The notes below the pieces were generated by a model. It was not told the origin of the DNA. It was given only the letters and a program-made list of their open reading frames with translations, and made no database searches. This document shows positions 47,621 to 59,672 of a stretch of 64,000 nt of DNA, piece by piece. Made by a program: the position numbers and the translations under genes. Position 1 is the first letter of the stretch. The number at the start of each line of letters is the position of its first letter. Source of the stretch: Glycine soja (taxonomy: Eukaryota; Streptophyta; Magnoliopsida; Fabales; Fabaceae); NCBI RefSeq assembly GCF_004193775.1, contig NC_041020.1, forward strand, positions 12,370,383 to 12,434,382, in the 5' to 3' direction.

Positions 47621-49145
47621 TGTGGAAGCAAAGCTTTCCAAGTTTATTTTGATGATGCCAAAGACTCAAGTCAAGAATCAAGAGTCAAGTAAGTATCAAG
47701 AATCAAAGAGTCGTTCAATCAAGAATCAAGATTAAAGTGAAGATTCAAGAGAAGACTCAAGATGTACAAGAACTTCAAGAGAAGCATCCTGATAAGTATA
47801 AAAAGATTTTTTCAAAAACCAAATAGCACAGTTTTGTTTTACAAAAGAATTTTCTCAAATTTTCTAAAGTTACCAGAGTGATTACTCTCATGTAATCAAT
47901 TACCAGTTGGCAGTAATCGATTACTAGTGACCAGATTGGTTTTCAAATGATTTGTAACGTTCCAAAATAATTTTCAAATAGTGTAATCGATTACACTATA
48001 TTAGTAATCGATTACAATTGAATCTGAATATTGGAATTCAAATCCAATTGTGAAGAGTCACAACTTTTCATAAAATACATTGTGTAATCGATTATACCAT
48101 TGTGGTAATCGATTACCAGTGAATAGTTTTGAAGAAAAAGTTAAGAGTTATAACGCTTAACATGATTTTCTCAAAAGTCATAACTCTTCCAATGGTTTTT
48201 TTGACTAGACATGAAGAGTCTATAAAAGCAAGACCTTGGCACGCATTTTACAAGCATCCAAAAAAAACACATATCTCTTTCAAATCTTTTCTTACCATTG
48301 CCCATTGTTTTTCTTTGCAAAAACTCTTGCCAAAAAGCTTTCTAAACTTCAGTTTCAAAACTTTATTTTTCTGCAAGTGGAAATTCTGCAGAAAACAAAA
48401 GTGTGCTATCTTTTCTTCCTTTTCTCTCTTGCCAAAAGAATTCAAAGGACTAACCACCTGAGAATTCTTTTGATTCTTCCTTCTCCCTCTTGCCAAAAGA
48501 ATTCAAAGGATTAACCTCCTGAGAATTCTTTTGATTCTTCCTCCTCCCTCTGAACAAAAGATTTCAAAGGACTAACTGTTCGAGATATCTTTTGTTTCCC
48601 CTTACAAAGATTTAAGGGACTAACCGCCTAAGAATTCTTTGTCTTAACACATTGGAGCGTACATCCTTTGTAGTACAAGTAGAGTGTGCATCTACTTGGG
48701 TTGTAATACTGAGAACAAGAGAGGGTACATCTCTTGTGGATCAGTTCAAGTGGAGCGTACATCCACTTAGTGTTTCGAAGAGAACAAGGGAGGGTACATC
48801 CTTTGTGACTCTTTGCTTGTAAAGGATTTTACAAGGTTAAATGAAATCTCAAGAACCGGTGGTTGCTTGGGGAATGGATGTAGGCACGGGTTGTTGTCGA
48901 ACCAGTATAAATCTTGTGTTTGCTTTCTTCTTCCCTACACTCTTTACTTTTCCGTTGTGCACTTTTTATTTCCGCTTTACTTTTTGTCTAAGTTATTGTT
49001 TTTGTTCTTTACTTTCTCATAACTTAGTAGTAAAGCCTAATTGAATCTAGTAATATTAAGAAGGATAATCTTTAATTAGTCAAGACACATTAATAATTAA
49101 TTCAACCCCCCCTTCTTAATTATTCCGAGGCCATTCAATCCAACA
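47621..49145 (+). mobile_element. 5' LTR of a truncated SIRE-like copia (1525 bp)
   Basis: It begins TGTGGAAGCAAAGC (the family form is TGTAGAAGCAAAGC) and ends CATTCAATCCAACA, two bases before a primer-binding site. Palindrome pairs lie at 47890-48120, tandem arrays at 48420-48820, and the conserved block GGATGTAGGCACGGGTTG near 48874. It is closest to the solo LTR at 6439-8127 in reverse complement. Its left edge interrupts the CACTA 2 second gene. No matching right-hand duplication exists because the element's right part is lost. Confidence 0.9.
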
Positions 49146-49147
49146 AG

Positions 49148-49159
49148 TGGTATCAGAGC
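49148..49159 (+). other. Primer-binding site (initiator tRNA-Met type)
   Basis: TGGTATCAGAGC follows the LTR end after two bases, as in the complete SIRE-like element. Confidence 0.95.
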
Positions 49160-49195
49160 AGGTTTCTTGTAGAAAGTTTAACAACTTCAAGAAAA

Positions 49196-49570
49196 ATGGC
49201 CTCAACAAATTTCTTATTCCCAGAAGGAAATTCCATGGTAACTGCCATTATAGAATCTAAAAATCTATCTACTATGTCTCTTGCCACATTATTTGAAAAG
49301 TTGCAGGAACATGAGATGGAATTGCAAAGACTCAATCAAAATGAAGAAAGCGACAAAAGAAAAAGAGGAATAGTACTCAAAGTCTCATCCTCCATCCAAG
49401 AAGGTAGCGACAACGAGGACTTGGATGATGAAGAAGATGATTCTCAAGAAATCAAAGACTAAAGCAAAAGAGTAGAATGTCTCCTAAAACATTTTCTTGA
49501 CAACATTATCAGCAATGTCTCAAAAGAGGTCACATCTGAACTATCTCAAGGCTTGATTATTGCATTCAGT
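49196..49570 (+). pseudogene. Internally deleted SIRE-like gag fragment
   Basis: It starts MASTNFLFPEGNSM, then jumps in frame to VTAIIESKNLSTMSLATLFE and KLQEHEMELQRLNQ. In the complete element these parts are about 180 codons apart, so the UBN2-type domain is deleted. An acidic stretch follows, with a TAA at 49460. The open sequence after it (to 49558) is not recognised. The element ends abruptly near 49570, where gypsy leader-like sequence begins. Confidence 0.85.
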
Positions 49571-51245
49571 TAAGTTTTATTATTGTGGCTAATTGAAAAT
49601 AATTCCAAAATTGTTTGATTGTGTTTTTACAATGTTTAATTAACTATATTTAGTTTAAAGAATTTGAATATACATGATTGATTTTTTTTTTTTGTGTTTG
49701 TTTTTGCTTGATTGATATTCAGTGTTTGTTAGTTTGATAGATTGATTATATTTTATATTTGATTAATTGAGTTTTGATTTTTTTTATTAAGTTTTTATTG
49801 TCTTTAGTGATTGTGTCCAACAAGTGGGAAGTTTTGAAATTAAAAATTTGAATATTGGAAGTGGAAGTTATTGGAAGTTAAAAGTTGAAAATGGAAGTTG
49901 GAAGTTGGAAGTTGGAAGTGGAAGTTACTGGAAGTTAAAGTTGGAAGTTGGAAGGTGAAAGTTGGAAGTTGGAAATGGAAGTTACTAGAAGTTGAAGTTG
50001 GAAGTTGGAATCAAAATAAGTCTTAAACTCTCTTGAATTGTTTTATTCAAGATAATTGAGCATAAGCAAACACAAATTGTAACTATCCAAGCCTTAAGCA
50101 ACATAAACACTACTCTTGATTTCTAGGTTGAAATTGTTGGTGCTGGCAGCTTGAACATACAAACTTGTATAAATTACTGGGAATTGGTCACTATGTGTTT
50201 TGAGATGAAACTTTTACTTAATTTTCTAGACATCTGGAACAAAATTATGAAAAAAGAACCAATCGATTTGGATTAAAGAAAAAAATAATAAAAATCACAC
50301 AAGTTGGCATAAAAATCAGTGTCCAGGAAAAGAAAAAAAAAAGTGAAAGGGAAGTGTGCTTGTTGTTTTGGCTCAAAATTTGTTCTATAATTGGTGACTA
50401 TTTTATACCAATCCTAGTTCTGAAATTTCAATTGAAAATTATTGTGAAAACAAGTGCCAAAACTAGAGGTTTCTTGAGTTTTTTTTTTCTACTCTACTCT
50501 AGATCCATTCTAGGTTTCTCTTTGAGTCCTAGCTTGCTTTTGTTTGCTTTTCATTGCTTTAATTGTTGAATAATCCTTGAAAATTTGTCTTGATAAAACT
50601 CTATTGGTTTAGCTTTCATTTCATTTTATTTTGTCTTTGGTTATTGCTTGTCTCTTTGTTTCCTTGCTTGTGAGTTGTCATATAGGGAATTGGAAAGGAG
50701 GATTGGTGTCATACCTTGAAGAATTTGAGTCAAGAAGCAAGGGAAAACCACCTTAAGAGCTATTGGACTAAGAAGCACTCCAAATTGAGTGAATCGCCAA
50801 AGAGAGAACAACCACCAAAGTTGAGGACCTTTTTGTAATTTTGTAATTGACAATTTACATACTTTCGTTGCTTTCAAATTTTGTAACAAAAAGGCCTTTC
50901 ATTGGAAGTAAGTTGGGAGCCTCCAATGGTCACCCTACTTCCATTTGTGTGTAATAATTTTAGGCAATTTTCCCTTAGGATTGTGAGTGTTTTGTTGGGA
51001 ACCTTAAATGTGGTCATCCAAACACTCTTAGGATTCGCCTAGTTTACATTTCTTGCTTACTTTCATAGCTTATTTCCTTTACCTTCCATTGTCAAACCGC
51101 CTAGATAGCTTGCCTTTTACCAATTAGTTTTTACCTTATCTTTCACACCTCTTTTAGTTTTTATTTTGGCTAGTTTCAACCATAGTTTCTTTTACCTTTT
51201 GTTTTCAAACCCCCAACAAGAAAGAACCACAACTTAGAAACCACC
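49571..51245 (+). other. Leader-like sequence of a decayed gypsy element
   Basis: T-rich sequence with a GGAAGTT tandem array (49855-50010) precedes the gypsy gag ATG at 51246. Phrases such as TTTGGCTCAAAATTTGTTC (50369) fit a retrotransposon untranslated leader. The 5' LTR of this element was not found. Confidence 0.5.
49855..50010. repeat. (GGAAGTT)n minisatellite
   Basis: Units of GGAAGTT, GGAAGTTA, GGAAGTTGAAAG and GGAAGTTACT repeat about 18-20 times with variation. A higher-order unit containing GGAAGTTACTGGAAGTTAAAG recurs about three times. Confidence 0.9.
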
Positions 51246-52990
51246 ATGAGTCTTCATTCTTCATCTAGTATTAATAGTGAGGGTTCTACTCCTAAGGACC
51301 CCTTGTATAAGATATTAGATGAGTTGAGATCCCTTAAGTTGTGGAAAGAAAAACAAGAGAGAAAAGAAAAAGGAAAAAAAAGAGTGAAAGAAATAAGTCA
51401 AGATGAAAAATAGAAAATAAGGGAAGAAGAAAGAAGGAAAATACTAAAAGAGTTAAGAAAAGAAAAACATGCCTCCTATAGTAGTCATAACTCTTGCAAG
51501 AGCCTAAGTGAAGAACTTCGTGACTATTATGAAGGAAGGCATAGGTCACATCTTAGACCTCACTCCCATATGAGAGAAAAGGAAAGAAAGCCTCAAAAGG
51601 CTAACATTAACCTCATATACTTCCATGGGAAGGACAATGTAGCGGCTAACTTAGATTGGGAAATAAGGGTAGAGCAACAACTTAAAAGGAAGCCTACTTC
51701 AAAATCTTATGGCTCTCACTCTTATCCAAAGAAATACCAAGGTCAAGGCATCTTAGGGGTGACACCTTCTAAGCCCAAAGATGATAAGGGGAAGACAATA
51801 GAAAAGCAACCCCTTAAGGCTAGTATGCAAGAGAAAACTAGCTCTATAAAATGCTTTAAATGTCTTGGAAGAGGGCACATTACTTCTCAATGTCCCACCA
51901 AGAAAACCATGATTATGAGGGGCCAAGACATTTATAGTAGCCAAGATGAGGCTACTACTTCACCTTCCTCTAGTGAAAGTGAAGAAGCAAAAGAGGAAGA
52001 ATCTAATAAAGAGATCTACCCCCAAGAAAAAGGACAATCTTTAATGGTTAAGGAGGAGTGTAAGGAGGTAAGTGTCTCCTCCAAGAGGTTAGCTAAGAAG
52101 GAAAGACATTTTGAAATAAAGACAAATATTAAAGAAATTTCCCCTCTTAAACAACCTCCACATTTTCTCCTTTGTAAAAAGACACTTGTTAGCATTGCCA
52201 CACCTCTTAGGCTTGAGTTTATTCCTCAAGTAAAGGAGTTGTTGGATGAGGGTTTGGTTCGCAAGAGCTTAAATCCTTGTGCTTTATTGGTGTCCAAAAT
52301 AGGTATTATTAGGCACCAAATCCATAAAATAGATGGTATGATGAATGCTTTTAGTGGTGCAACACTCTTTTGTAAAATCACTCGTGCACCCAACATCTTC
52401 ATGATTTGTGTACATAGGGACTCATTAGGTAGGTTTGTTCTTATTTTTAGTTTTAATACAAACTTAGGTACTCATATGGGACACCTTAGGTTTGTCATAC
52501 TTTTTGGTAGGAATAATCAACATGAAAATACAGAAAAAGGTATGTTCTGTTGCATTACTTTTCTTAATTTTTTAAATAGTGATCAATGGGTTCCCATGAA
52601 TCCTAAGAGAATCAAGGTCATTGCTGAGTGGCCCACTCCACCTAGTATAAGAAAAATTTGGGGCTTCCATGACTTAACAAACTTTTACAAAAGGTTTGTC
52701 CCATATTTTTCTATACTTGTAGCACCACTCATTGATTTGGTGAGGAACCATGTTCCTTCATGGGAAGATGCTCAGGAAATGGGTTTTCAGACCTTACCTT
52801 ACTTCAAATTCCCAAACACGACTAATATGTATGTTTTTGTTCTTTTTATAGGTGTTGGGGGGAAAAGCCTAGAGTTTCAAGAACCTCGGGATTTGAGGTC
52901 AAATCCTTTTCAAGGGAGAGGGAATGATGCAATCCTACCCCGCAAGGGCATTGGATAGAAGACTCCAAGTAGATTGGGCCAGAGATGCAA
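51246..52990 (+). pseudogene. Ty3/gypsy gag-pol with large internal deletions (462-codon frame)
   Basis: Gag starts MSLHSSSSINSEGSTPKDPL at 51246 with a stop near 51411. The frame 51570-52958 then carries INLIYFHGKDNVAANLDWE, a zinc knuckle CFKCLGRGHITSQC, an acidic spacer, and RT pieces: VKELLDEGLVRKSLNPCALL, DGMMNAFSGATLFCKI, and KRIKVIAEWPTPPSIRKI with FYKRFVPYFS. The RT catalytic YxDD block, protease core and integrase are absent. The frame has nevertheless stayed open over the fused pieces. A copy of the frame continues after 52958 in another frame (ARALDRRLQVDWARDARKDP). Confidence 0.85.
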
Positions 52991-53039
52991 GAAAAGACCC
53001 TAAGATTCTCACAAGCCTTAGGATAGATTTTGGGCCCAT

Positions 53040-53995
53040 GGGCTAAGTATGAGCCCACTTATCTTTGTACATATTAGATTAAGGTTTCATTATTTTTGGG
53101 CCTTGTATTTAGGGCTCCATAATGTTGGTAGGGTACCCTAGAAATATAGGATTTTTCAGCCCTTGTATTTTAGGCCACCTAGACTAGTTTTTGTATTAAG
53201 GGTAGTTTTGTAATTTCACATGCACTAAGTGAATATTTGATGTGTGTGTTGGGAAATAAATTTAATTGAATTGGTAGAAGCTCAATCCAATTAAATTTTA
53301 GAGGGGGAGGTGAGCATTTGCTTACTATACCCCATTGCCACATCATATAGTCACACTTTGTGCATGTCCTTCATGCTTTACATGCCTCATGACACCTAAG
53401 CACACTTAGTGGAGAATCTTGGAATTGATCTTGGATTAGTGGGCTGAACCATAACTAAAATTCACTAATCATAATTAGTGAAATTTTGGCTCCAAAATTT
53501 GGCTCCGCAAATTCAATTTCAAATTCAAGTGAAATTTGAATAGAAATTCAAATTTCCCTCCAATTTTGTGTGACACTTAGGCTATAAATAGAGGTCATGT
53601 GTGTGCATTTTTGGAAATTTGATCATTTGAATATTAAACTTCAGATTTCAAATCTATTTTAGAGCACAAAATTTCGTGTTCTTCTCTCCCTCTCCCTTCA
53701 TTCATCTCCTTCTTCCTCCAAGCTCTTATCCATGGCCTCCTATGGTGGGGAGCTTCTTCTAGACTCATCTTCTCCTTGAAGTGGCGTCTCCTCTCTCTCT
53801 TCCTTCTCCATTCCACTGTCATTCATCTTCCAAGAAGCAAAGAAATTCATTTATGAAGAAGATTCTAGGCTTACAAGCTCCAATGGAGCTTACACCAGCG
53901 TGGAAGAACTTAGTGTTGTTATTTTCAAGCTTGACCCATTACTCTCTCAATTTTTGGTATTGGTGCATCTCCTTTTGATAAAGGATTTGATCGTA
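53040..53995 (+). repeat. 3' LTR-like sequence of the decayed gypsy element
   Basis: It lies after the coding part and holds a TATA box TATAAATA at 53583-53590, a TTCACTAAT hairpin at about 53457-53488, and T/C-rich leader sequence (53670-53820) as expected downstream of a start site. There is no second copy in the window, so both edges are estimates. Confidence 0.55.
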
Positions 53996-54022
53996 CTGCT
54001 GCTGCTAGAAATCACGCTTTTA

Positions 54023-54585
54023 GGGCATCTCCAATACAAGATCTAATTTTGAGTTCTTAATCACCTTTTTGTTAGATCCTGCCTTGCTACATCACTCATA
54101 AGATCTCCTATATTTTTTATTCCAATAATAAATTTTATTTTGAGATTTTAAATTTTATTTAGATCTCATAAGTAACTCATCTTCTAATATTTATTTATAA
54201 ATTATTTTAAAGTAATAAAAATAATTAATTATATATATTTTAATTTTAAAAAAATATAACAAAGAAGGTGTATGAGACAATGGGTTTTGACTAAGTAGTA
54301 GGATTCCATCGTGCACGATCTACATTGTTTTTCCCCTTCTTTCCTTCCCCACCCACCCCCTCCCCTCTTTCATATTCTTTCCCCTTTCTTTTCTCACCCA
54401 CCTCCTCTGCCCCTCTCTTCGTTTCTTTTTCTTTTTTTTTTTCCCACAACAATTAGTTAGGACTTAGGAAAGAGATTCTAAAAAATGATTTAAAAATAAA
54501 AGTACAAAAAGATCTCTGGTAACTGGATTTTAGAAGAATAAATCTTTAGCTTACTATCCCTCTCCAAGATCTATTGGAGATGGCC
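54023..54585. mobile_element. MITE with GGCATCTCCAATA terminal inverted repeats
   Basis: The left end reads GGGCATCTCCAATACAAGAT and the right end, in reverse complement, GGCCATCTCCAATAGATCTT. A TA duplication flanks it (54021-54022 and 54586-54587). The interior is A+T rich, with a long poly-pyrimidine stretch (54330-54450) and no ORF. Terminal form and size fit a non-autonomous DNA transposon; which superfamily is not certain. Confidence 0.75.
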
Positions 54586-54587
54586 TA

Positions 54588-55318
54588 GTAAGAGTTTTGG
54601 ATACAAGATTTCCTTTAAATTGGGTATGCGTGTGTCAAGGCTTTTTAATATTTAAAAAATAACTAACTTCATTCCCATGAAAGCCTATATCGACATCCCT
54701 ATAAAAGTATAAATGTCTTAAACATAGGTAAACGTCTATTGCTATCTAAATCATAGAGCAAATATATGCAATACATTATACCCTTTTCTTTTTTGACATT
54801 GCACAAATTTCTCACAATTCAAATAAACAAATCATTAACACAAAGGAAAAATATGTGTTGACAAAAATGGTGCACTATGTTATGTTGTTGGATAAATTGT
54901 TAGTAATAGAATATAATTAGAATATACTTACAATTCCTGTCAAGCAATCTTGGATAGTCGTATCATTTAAAATCATTATACTTTATAATAATTATTTTCA
55001 TAAAATTCTTTACATGACAATGTGTTAAAATTAAATTCTTAATTGAATACCAGTAGAAAAAGTTAAGAAACACATCATAATGGAACATTCAGCAGCATAA
55101 ACATAATTCTGTATGCTTCATAAAGATGATAAAGTTTTCATCACTACATCTGTTGCTAGACTTTAACTATCCTTCCATGCAACATGCGGAAGTGTCTATG
55201 TATGACTTCGTAATAGTAGTTTTCGTGATTGTTTCCTGAATTTATGCAACCTCGACAAAAAAAAATATATCGGGCTAATAAACGCCCAAGCAACTCGTAA
55301 CATGTTTTAGAGAGTAAA
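54588..55318. other. Intergenic, A+T rich; contains 3' UTR of the sucrase-like gene
   Basis: No ORF with a family signature. The right-hand part (about 55090-55318) is probably the 3' UTR of the minus-strand gene. Confidence 0.5.
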
Positions 55319-58300
55319 CTACCCTGCCCTTCTGTAAAGTTTGTAAACCACAGCAACAACTGCTACAGCTCCAAGCACACCAACAGCTGTGAGAATATCA
55401 CGCTGCTGCAATTGAGGCCAATTAGAACAGATTTTGCTACCCTTCTTTTGTGCTTCAGGTGTTTCTTCAATCTCGTTGTTTTGCTCAACACTTGCACTTC
55501 TGCAACAAGAAACCCCATTAACACCTTGGCAACAACCACCCATGTTTTCTTTGTTGCTCAGATTGTCACTTTCAACATGATTAGTCTTGCCCTTGCTGGT
55601 ATCCTCTCCATTAGCAACTTTCTGGTCATCTGCTCCCTTATCTTCTGCAACAGATGTTCCCATTTGGCCCCTGTAACAATTTAATAAAGTTTAGCTAATA
55701 TCCCTTCATTATGAGGAAAGAAAATGTTAATCCTTGATACAGAATTTCCAGAGTTGATGCTGATCTTGGAGGATTGTCAATCATAACATAAATTCCAGTT
55801 TTACTCTCAATCATACTCCTAGGGAAATAAACAAACTGGCCCGTGTTTTACCTTAGTGTCTTTTCCTGGTAAGTTGTGGTTTTTGAATGTACCTCGTGAG
55901 GTTTATAGAGCATCAATTTTTAACTTAATCTTTGAATGCTTATTGGAATGTCCTACTTTAAGAAAAAAAAATAACATGCAATGATCACATTAAGCAGCTG
56001 AACAGTATCAAAGATGATACGTTGCTTAATAAAACAACCAAATATTGTTCTCCTTTGATTACTTTGAATTGAAAAACAAGGGCAGATAACAAAGGAAACA
56101 AATTCCATCAGACAGAACCATTAGAAAAGGAAGAACATAAGGCAAAATTCTGATAGATGGATGAGAATGAAGGCACATGACAAATGAATGAAGGCACATG
56201 CTGCATTATTCAGAAATAGATGCCTGTATAGGCTTAATAGCAGGGCTGAAATGTAATTCGGTTGCGTATACTATTTCATGAGAAGATATCCAACTGCTGT
56301 TCTCATTATCTTATAAGATATACTCAAGAAAATGCCAATTTACTTGAAGACCGAGATAACAAAAATGTGAATTGAAGACTTGGATTAATATATATATCAA
56401 GCTTGAGAACTAATCATGCATAATCCTTGAACCTTTTTCAAATGTTAGCGATAACTCTTTCTTAGAGTAACATGATATTATTTGCAGTAAACGAGGAAAG
56501 GTCCCAATTGGTTCCATCAGCACGACACAAAAAATCATGGCATTAAAAAATAGTTGTGACATCAGCACAACACTTTCTCTGTACTCCATTCAATATCAGG
56601 TGTGTTTGACAACAATAAACAGCAGATGCCAATAGACAGATATGATTGTTGTATTTCATCTTTCGAAGAAGAAAATCCATGATGCAATAACTTCACATTA
56701 AAAACAATGGTCATAATCAAACTAAAGATGCATTCCTCTTTTAAAAATTTCCACCCAGTGAGCTCAAGTATTTCAGCAATAGAACTTGTTTAAACCAGGA
56801 TAATGGACAGATGAGAGAAAAACAAATATGTACACCTACAAAATTTGATGATCATCCAAAGGCAAGAGCAAAAATAGGTAATAAGTGTGAGGCAGTCTCT
56901 AACTACCTACACAAACACTCCTCAAAACAATTGTTCTTGCATGTACATGTGTGTGTAACAAAACAGTGATTCTTGATATCGATCTACAACATAGTACGGC
57001 AGCTTACAGTAGAATACTTTTAAAATTTTAAAAATCAAATTATAAATGTTTCTTTTTGTCAAAAGAAACAATATATCTTTCAAATTAACATTTGATTAAA
57101 AGATACAAAATTCATGACCACAAAAATACCAACCTCAAAAGTCGTTTGATGACCTCTCCCTTTGCAATATGTTGGTCCAATAAATCAGAAACATCGTTAG
57201 GAGTAACATAGCCATACCTGTAAATAATTATTATCCACTACAATTAAACAGTACTGAATTCTTTCAAAATAAGAAGATTCAACTTTGCCAGTCAAATATC
57301 TTACCAGTGACCCATAATTTTTCCATCTGCACCTGGGCAGTATATGATTACATTCCCAGCATACTTATGCCCACCAATATGAGAACAAGCAGTAACAGAT
57401 ATCTGATCCTTCAAGCATCGAAGCTCAATTTCCTCATTCAGCTTCTTGATGAGAACTGGCCCACAAACACCACATCTCACGTCACGACTTCCATGAGCAC
57501 ACACATAAACATGTGAACCACTAAACACCTCCGGAACTCCAGCAGTCCATGGTTTACCATTCACCAAAACATCTTCGAAAAAGCTATCAACATTTGATTC
57601 CTCCAAACCCCTTCAAATTAAAGAACAAAAGAAAAGGGCCTCAAAAACAACAGAAAAATCTGAATACATAAAATTAAAACCCAAAAAACCCTCATTCATC
57701 AATAAACACCAAATTTATTATCTCATCAACGTTTGATTCCTCCAAACCCCTTCAAATTAAAGAACAAAAGAAAAGGGCCTCAAAAACAATAGAAAAATCT
57801 GAATACATAAAATTAAAACCCAAAAAACCCTCATTCATCAATAAAGACCAAATTTATTACCTCATCACTTCAACTAAATACCAGTTAAAGCAAGTTTAGA
57901 ACTTCCACCTATGCACAAAGGAATGGCATCACTGAAGAAAATGGGAGTGAATCGAAAGGCTTCCATTTTCGTTCTTGGTTTTTGGGGGCTTTCGGGCTCC
58001 TCTCGATCTTATTCGTAGTTGGGAAGGGGGAAGACCCCCTGCAGGGACACACTATTGGAAATCCCTTTAAGTTGCATAATACAACCTTAACACTCCCTTA
58101 CGCTAGCAAAGGAAATCATTAGCACACGGAGAAACTACATTAGGATTCACACTGTAGCAAAAATATTTTCCTACACTTGTTATTAAAGCTGCAGTACAAT
58201 AATTATAATCATATTGTAGTGGTCAGTCCCAAATAGCAGTGCAGAGCGCCAGACATTGAAATGCTATGGCAGGTAGTGGGATGGCCAGTGGTCACTATTC

Positions 58301-59672
58301 TTACCAATTAGAATTTTAAGAAAAAGTATAAAACTTAGAAGAGAGCACAAAACCTTGAATAAAAGACCTGTTTTAGTGGGATTAAATCACAGAACAATTG
58401 AACAAAGAAGGGATAGAACAGAACAAGGCATCAAAGGTTACAGTTGGCCAGAAACAGTGACAAGTTTGCCAGAAAATGGCCACAGATGTCAGGGATGGCC
58501 AAAAACTATGGAGAATAGAGGTTGGGGAAGGTTGGGGATTCGTCACAAAGGAGAACAGTGGGTGCTACTCCATAAACAGAATGCACACAAGTGACTGAAA
58601 AAGTAAAAATATGGTTTCAATTGTGACTCAAAGGGGGCAAAATCTAGAATTGCCCCCCAAAACAGACCTAAAGGACACTGTTTCATCAGTTCAGAGTTAA
58701 AATATGTATTCTACTACGCACTCCAATAGAACCTGATCCAACCATGATTTTCCACGATTTTGCCTACAATTACAGCCATGGTATTTGTTACTTCAAACTG
58801 CAACACTACTCAATTTTTGTAACAAGCTCCTAGCGCTCTGCAATTCCTCAATAGCGCTAATAGTTGGCACTATTAACAACTATGAATTATATTAAATATT
58901 TGAATTGTAATAATATAATAAATGTTTTGAACCATTTGCACAGAAACTTGTTGACCTAGCTCCCTCCACCGCTGATTTAAACCGTCAGTCACAAACAAGA
59001 AAATCCACACAGTTCTAACGTTCCACATACAATTCACAAAGTTTCTAAATTCAGAAAATCTTCCTTGCGTTGCATGCAACATACTCAAAAGAAGGATAAC
59101 TTAACTCTTAGGAGCTTAAATTTCAGCTAAATTCAAGCTGAGCTTTACCTAACTCACGGAACTAAACGCTATAATCGACGTTCAACTTCAGTTCAAACTT
59201 CAATATACAATAATAATAGATTCTCCAATTCACCTGTATTTGATCATGTCGGGGAAAATCAACACGTCACCGTCGAGGAAGCCAGCCTCCTCACGCACCT
59301 CGCACACGGTGATTTTCGTCTGCAAAGTCAAACACCGAAGTCAACCACAGATCGTAGCGAAAAATCGCAACCAAACATAGAAACCATCCATACTCTAATT
59401 TTCTATTCGTCGAAAAACAAGAAGGAATGAACGAAGGGGCGGACCTTGAGGGGCAAGTCGTTCTTGCGGGCTTTGAAGGTGGCGGCGACGCGCTTGGGGA
59501 AGGGATCGGCGTCGGAGGCCTCGATGCGCGGGGGCCAGGACAGGTGACTCTTGTAGCAGAGGAACACGTGGCGGTCGTAGGCGTCGACGGTGCCGGCGAG
59601 GTTTTCCGAGAACATTTCCGGCCGATTGAAGCCGTTGACGGCGTCGTCGGCGGTGGGGTTCTCGGAGGCCAT
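55319..59672 (-). CDS. Sucrase/ferredoxin-like (Apd1-type) protein, 5 exons, 351 aa
   Basis: CDS exons on the minus strand: 59672-59445, 59319-59234, 57610-57305, 57217-57134 and 55670-55319. All junctions are GT-AG, and the 1056 bases keep one frame to the TAG at 55319-55321. The start MASENPTADD lies in the most 5' exon with no upstream in-frame ATG that extends the family match. The thioredoxin-like ferredoxin fold has a CX8C (Cys142, Cys151) and an HX3H (His182, His186), the arrangement known to bind a [2Fe-2S] cluster in yeast Apd1. Residues 326-346 or so (ILTAVGVLGAVAVVAVVYKL) form one C-terminal membrane anchor followed by YRRAG. A soluble redox domain held on a membrane by its tail is inferred; the substrate is unknown. 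It looks intact and is the only clear host gene here. Confidence 0.93.
55671..57133 (-). other. Intron 4 of the sucrase-like gene
   Basis: It runs GTTGGTATTT to TTACAG on the minus strand. No inserted element, RNA gene or coding relic is seen; it has direct local repeats such as GAATGAAGGCACATG twice near 56167-56200. Confidence 0.85.
57587..57864. repeat. 139-bp tandem duplication covering the exon 3 acceptor
   Basis: The sequence beginning TCAACATTTGATTCCTCC at 57587 is repeated at 57726 with an offset of exactly 139 bp and only a few differences. Each copy holds the start of exon 3 and its acceptor, so there is a second potential acceptor at 57749/57750, upstream in transcription. Confidence 0.95.
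57865..59233 (-). other. Rest of intron 2 of the sucrase-like gene
   Basis: No element with clear ends is seen. The stretch 58330-58600 has an open plus-strand frame of low complexity (MNKRPVLVGL onward) without a family signature. It is probably intron sequence. Confidence 0.7.
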
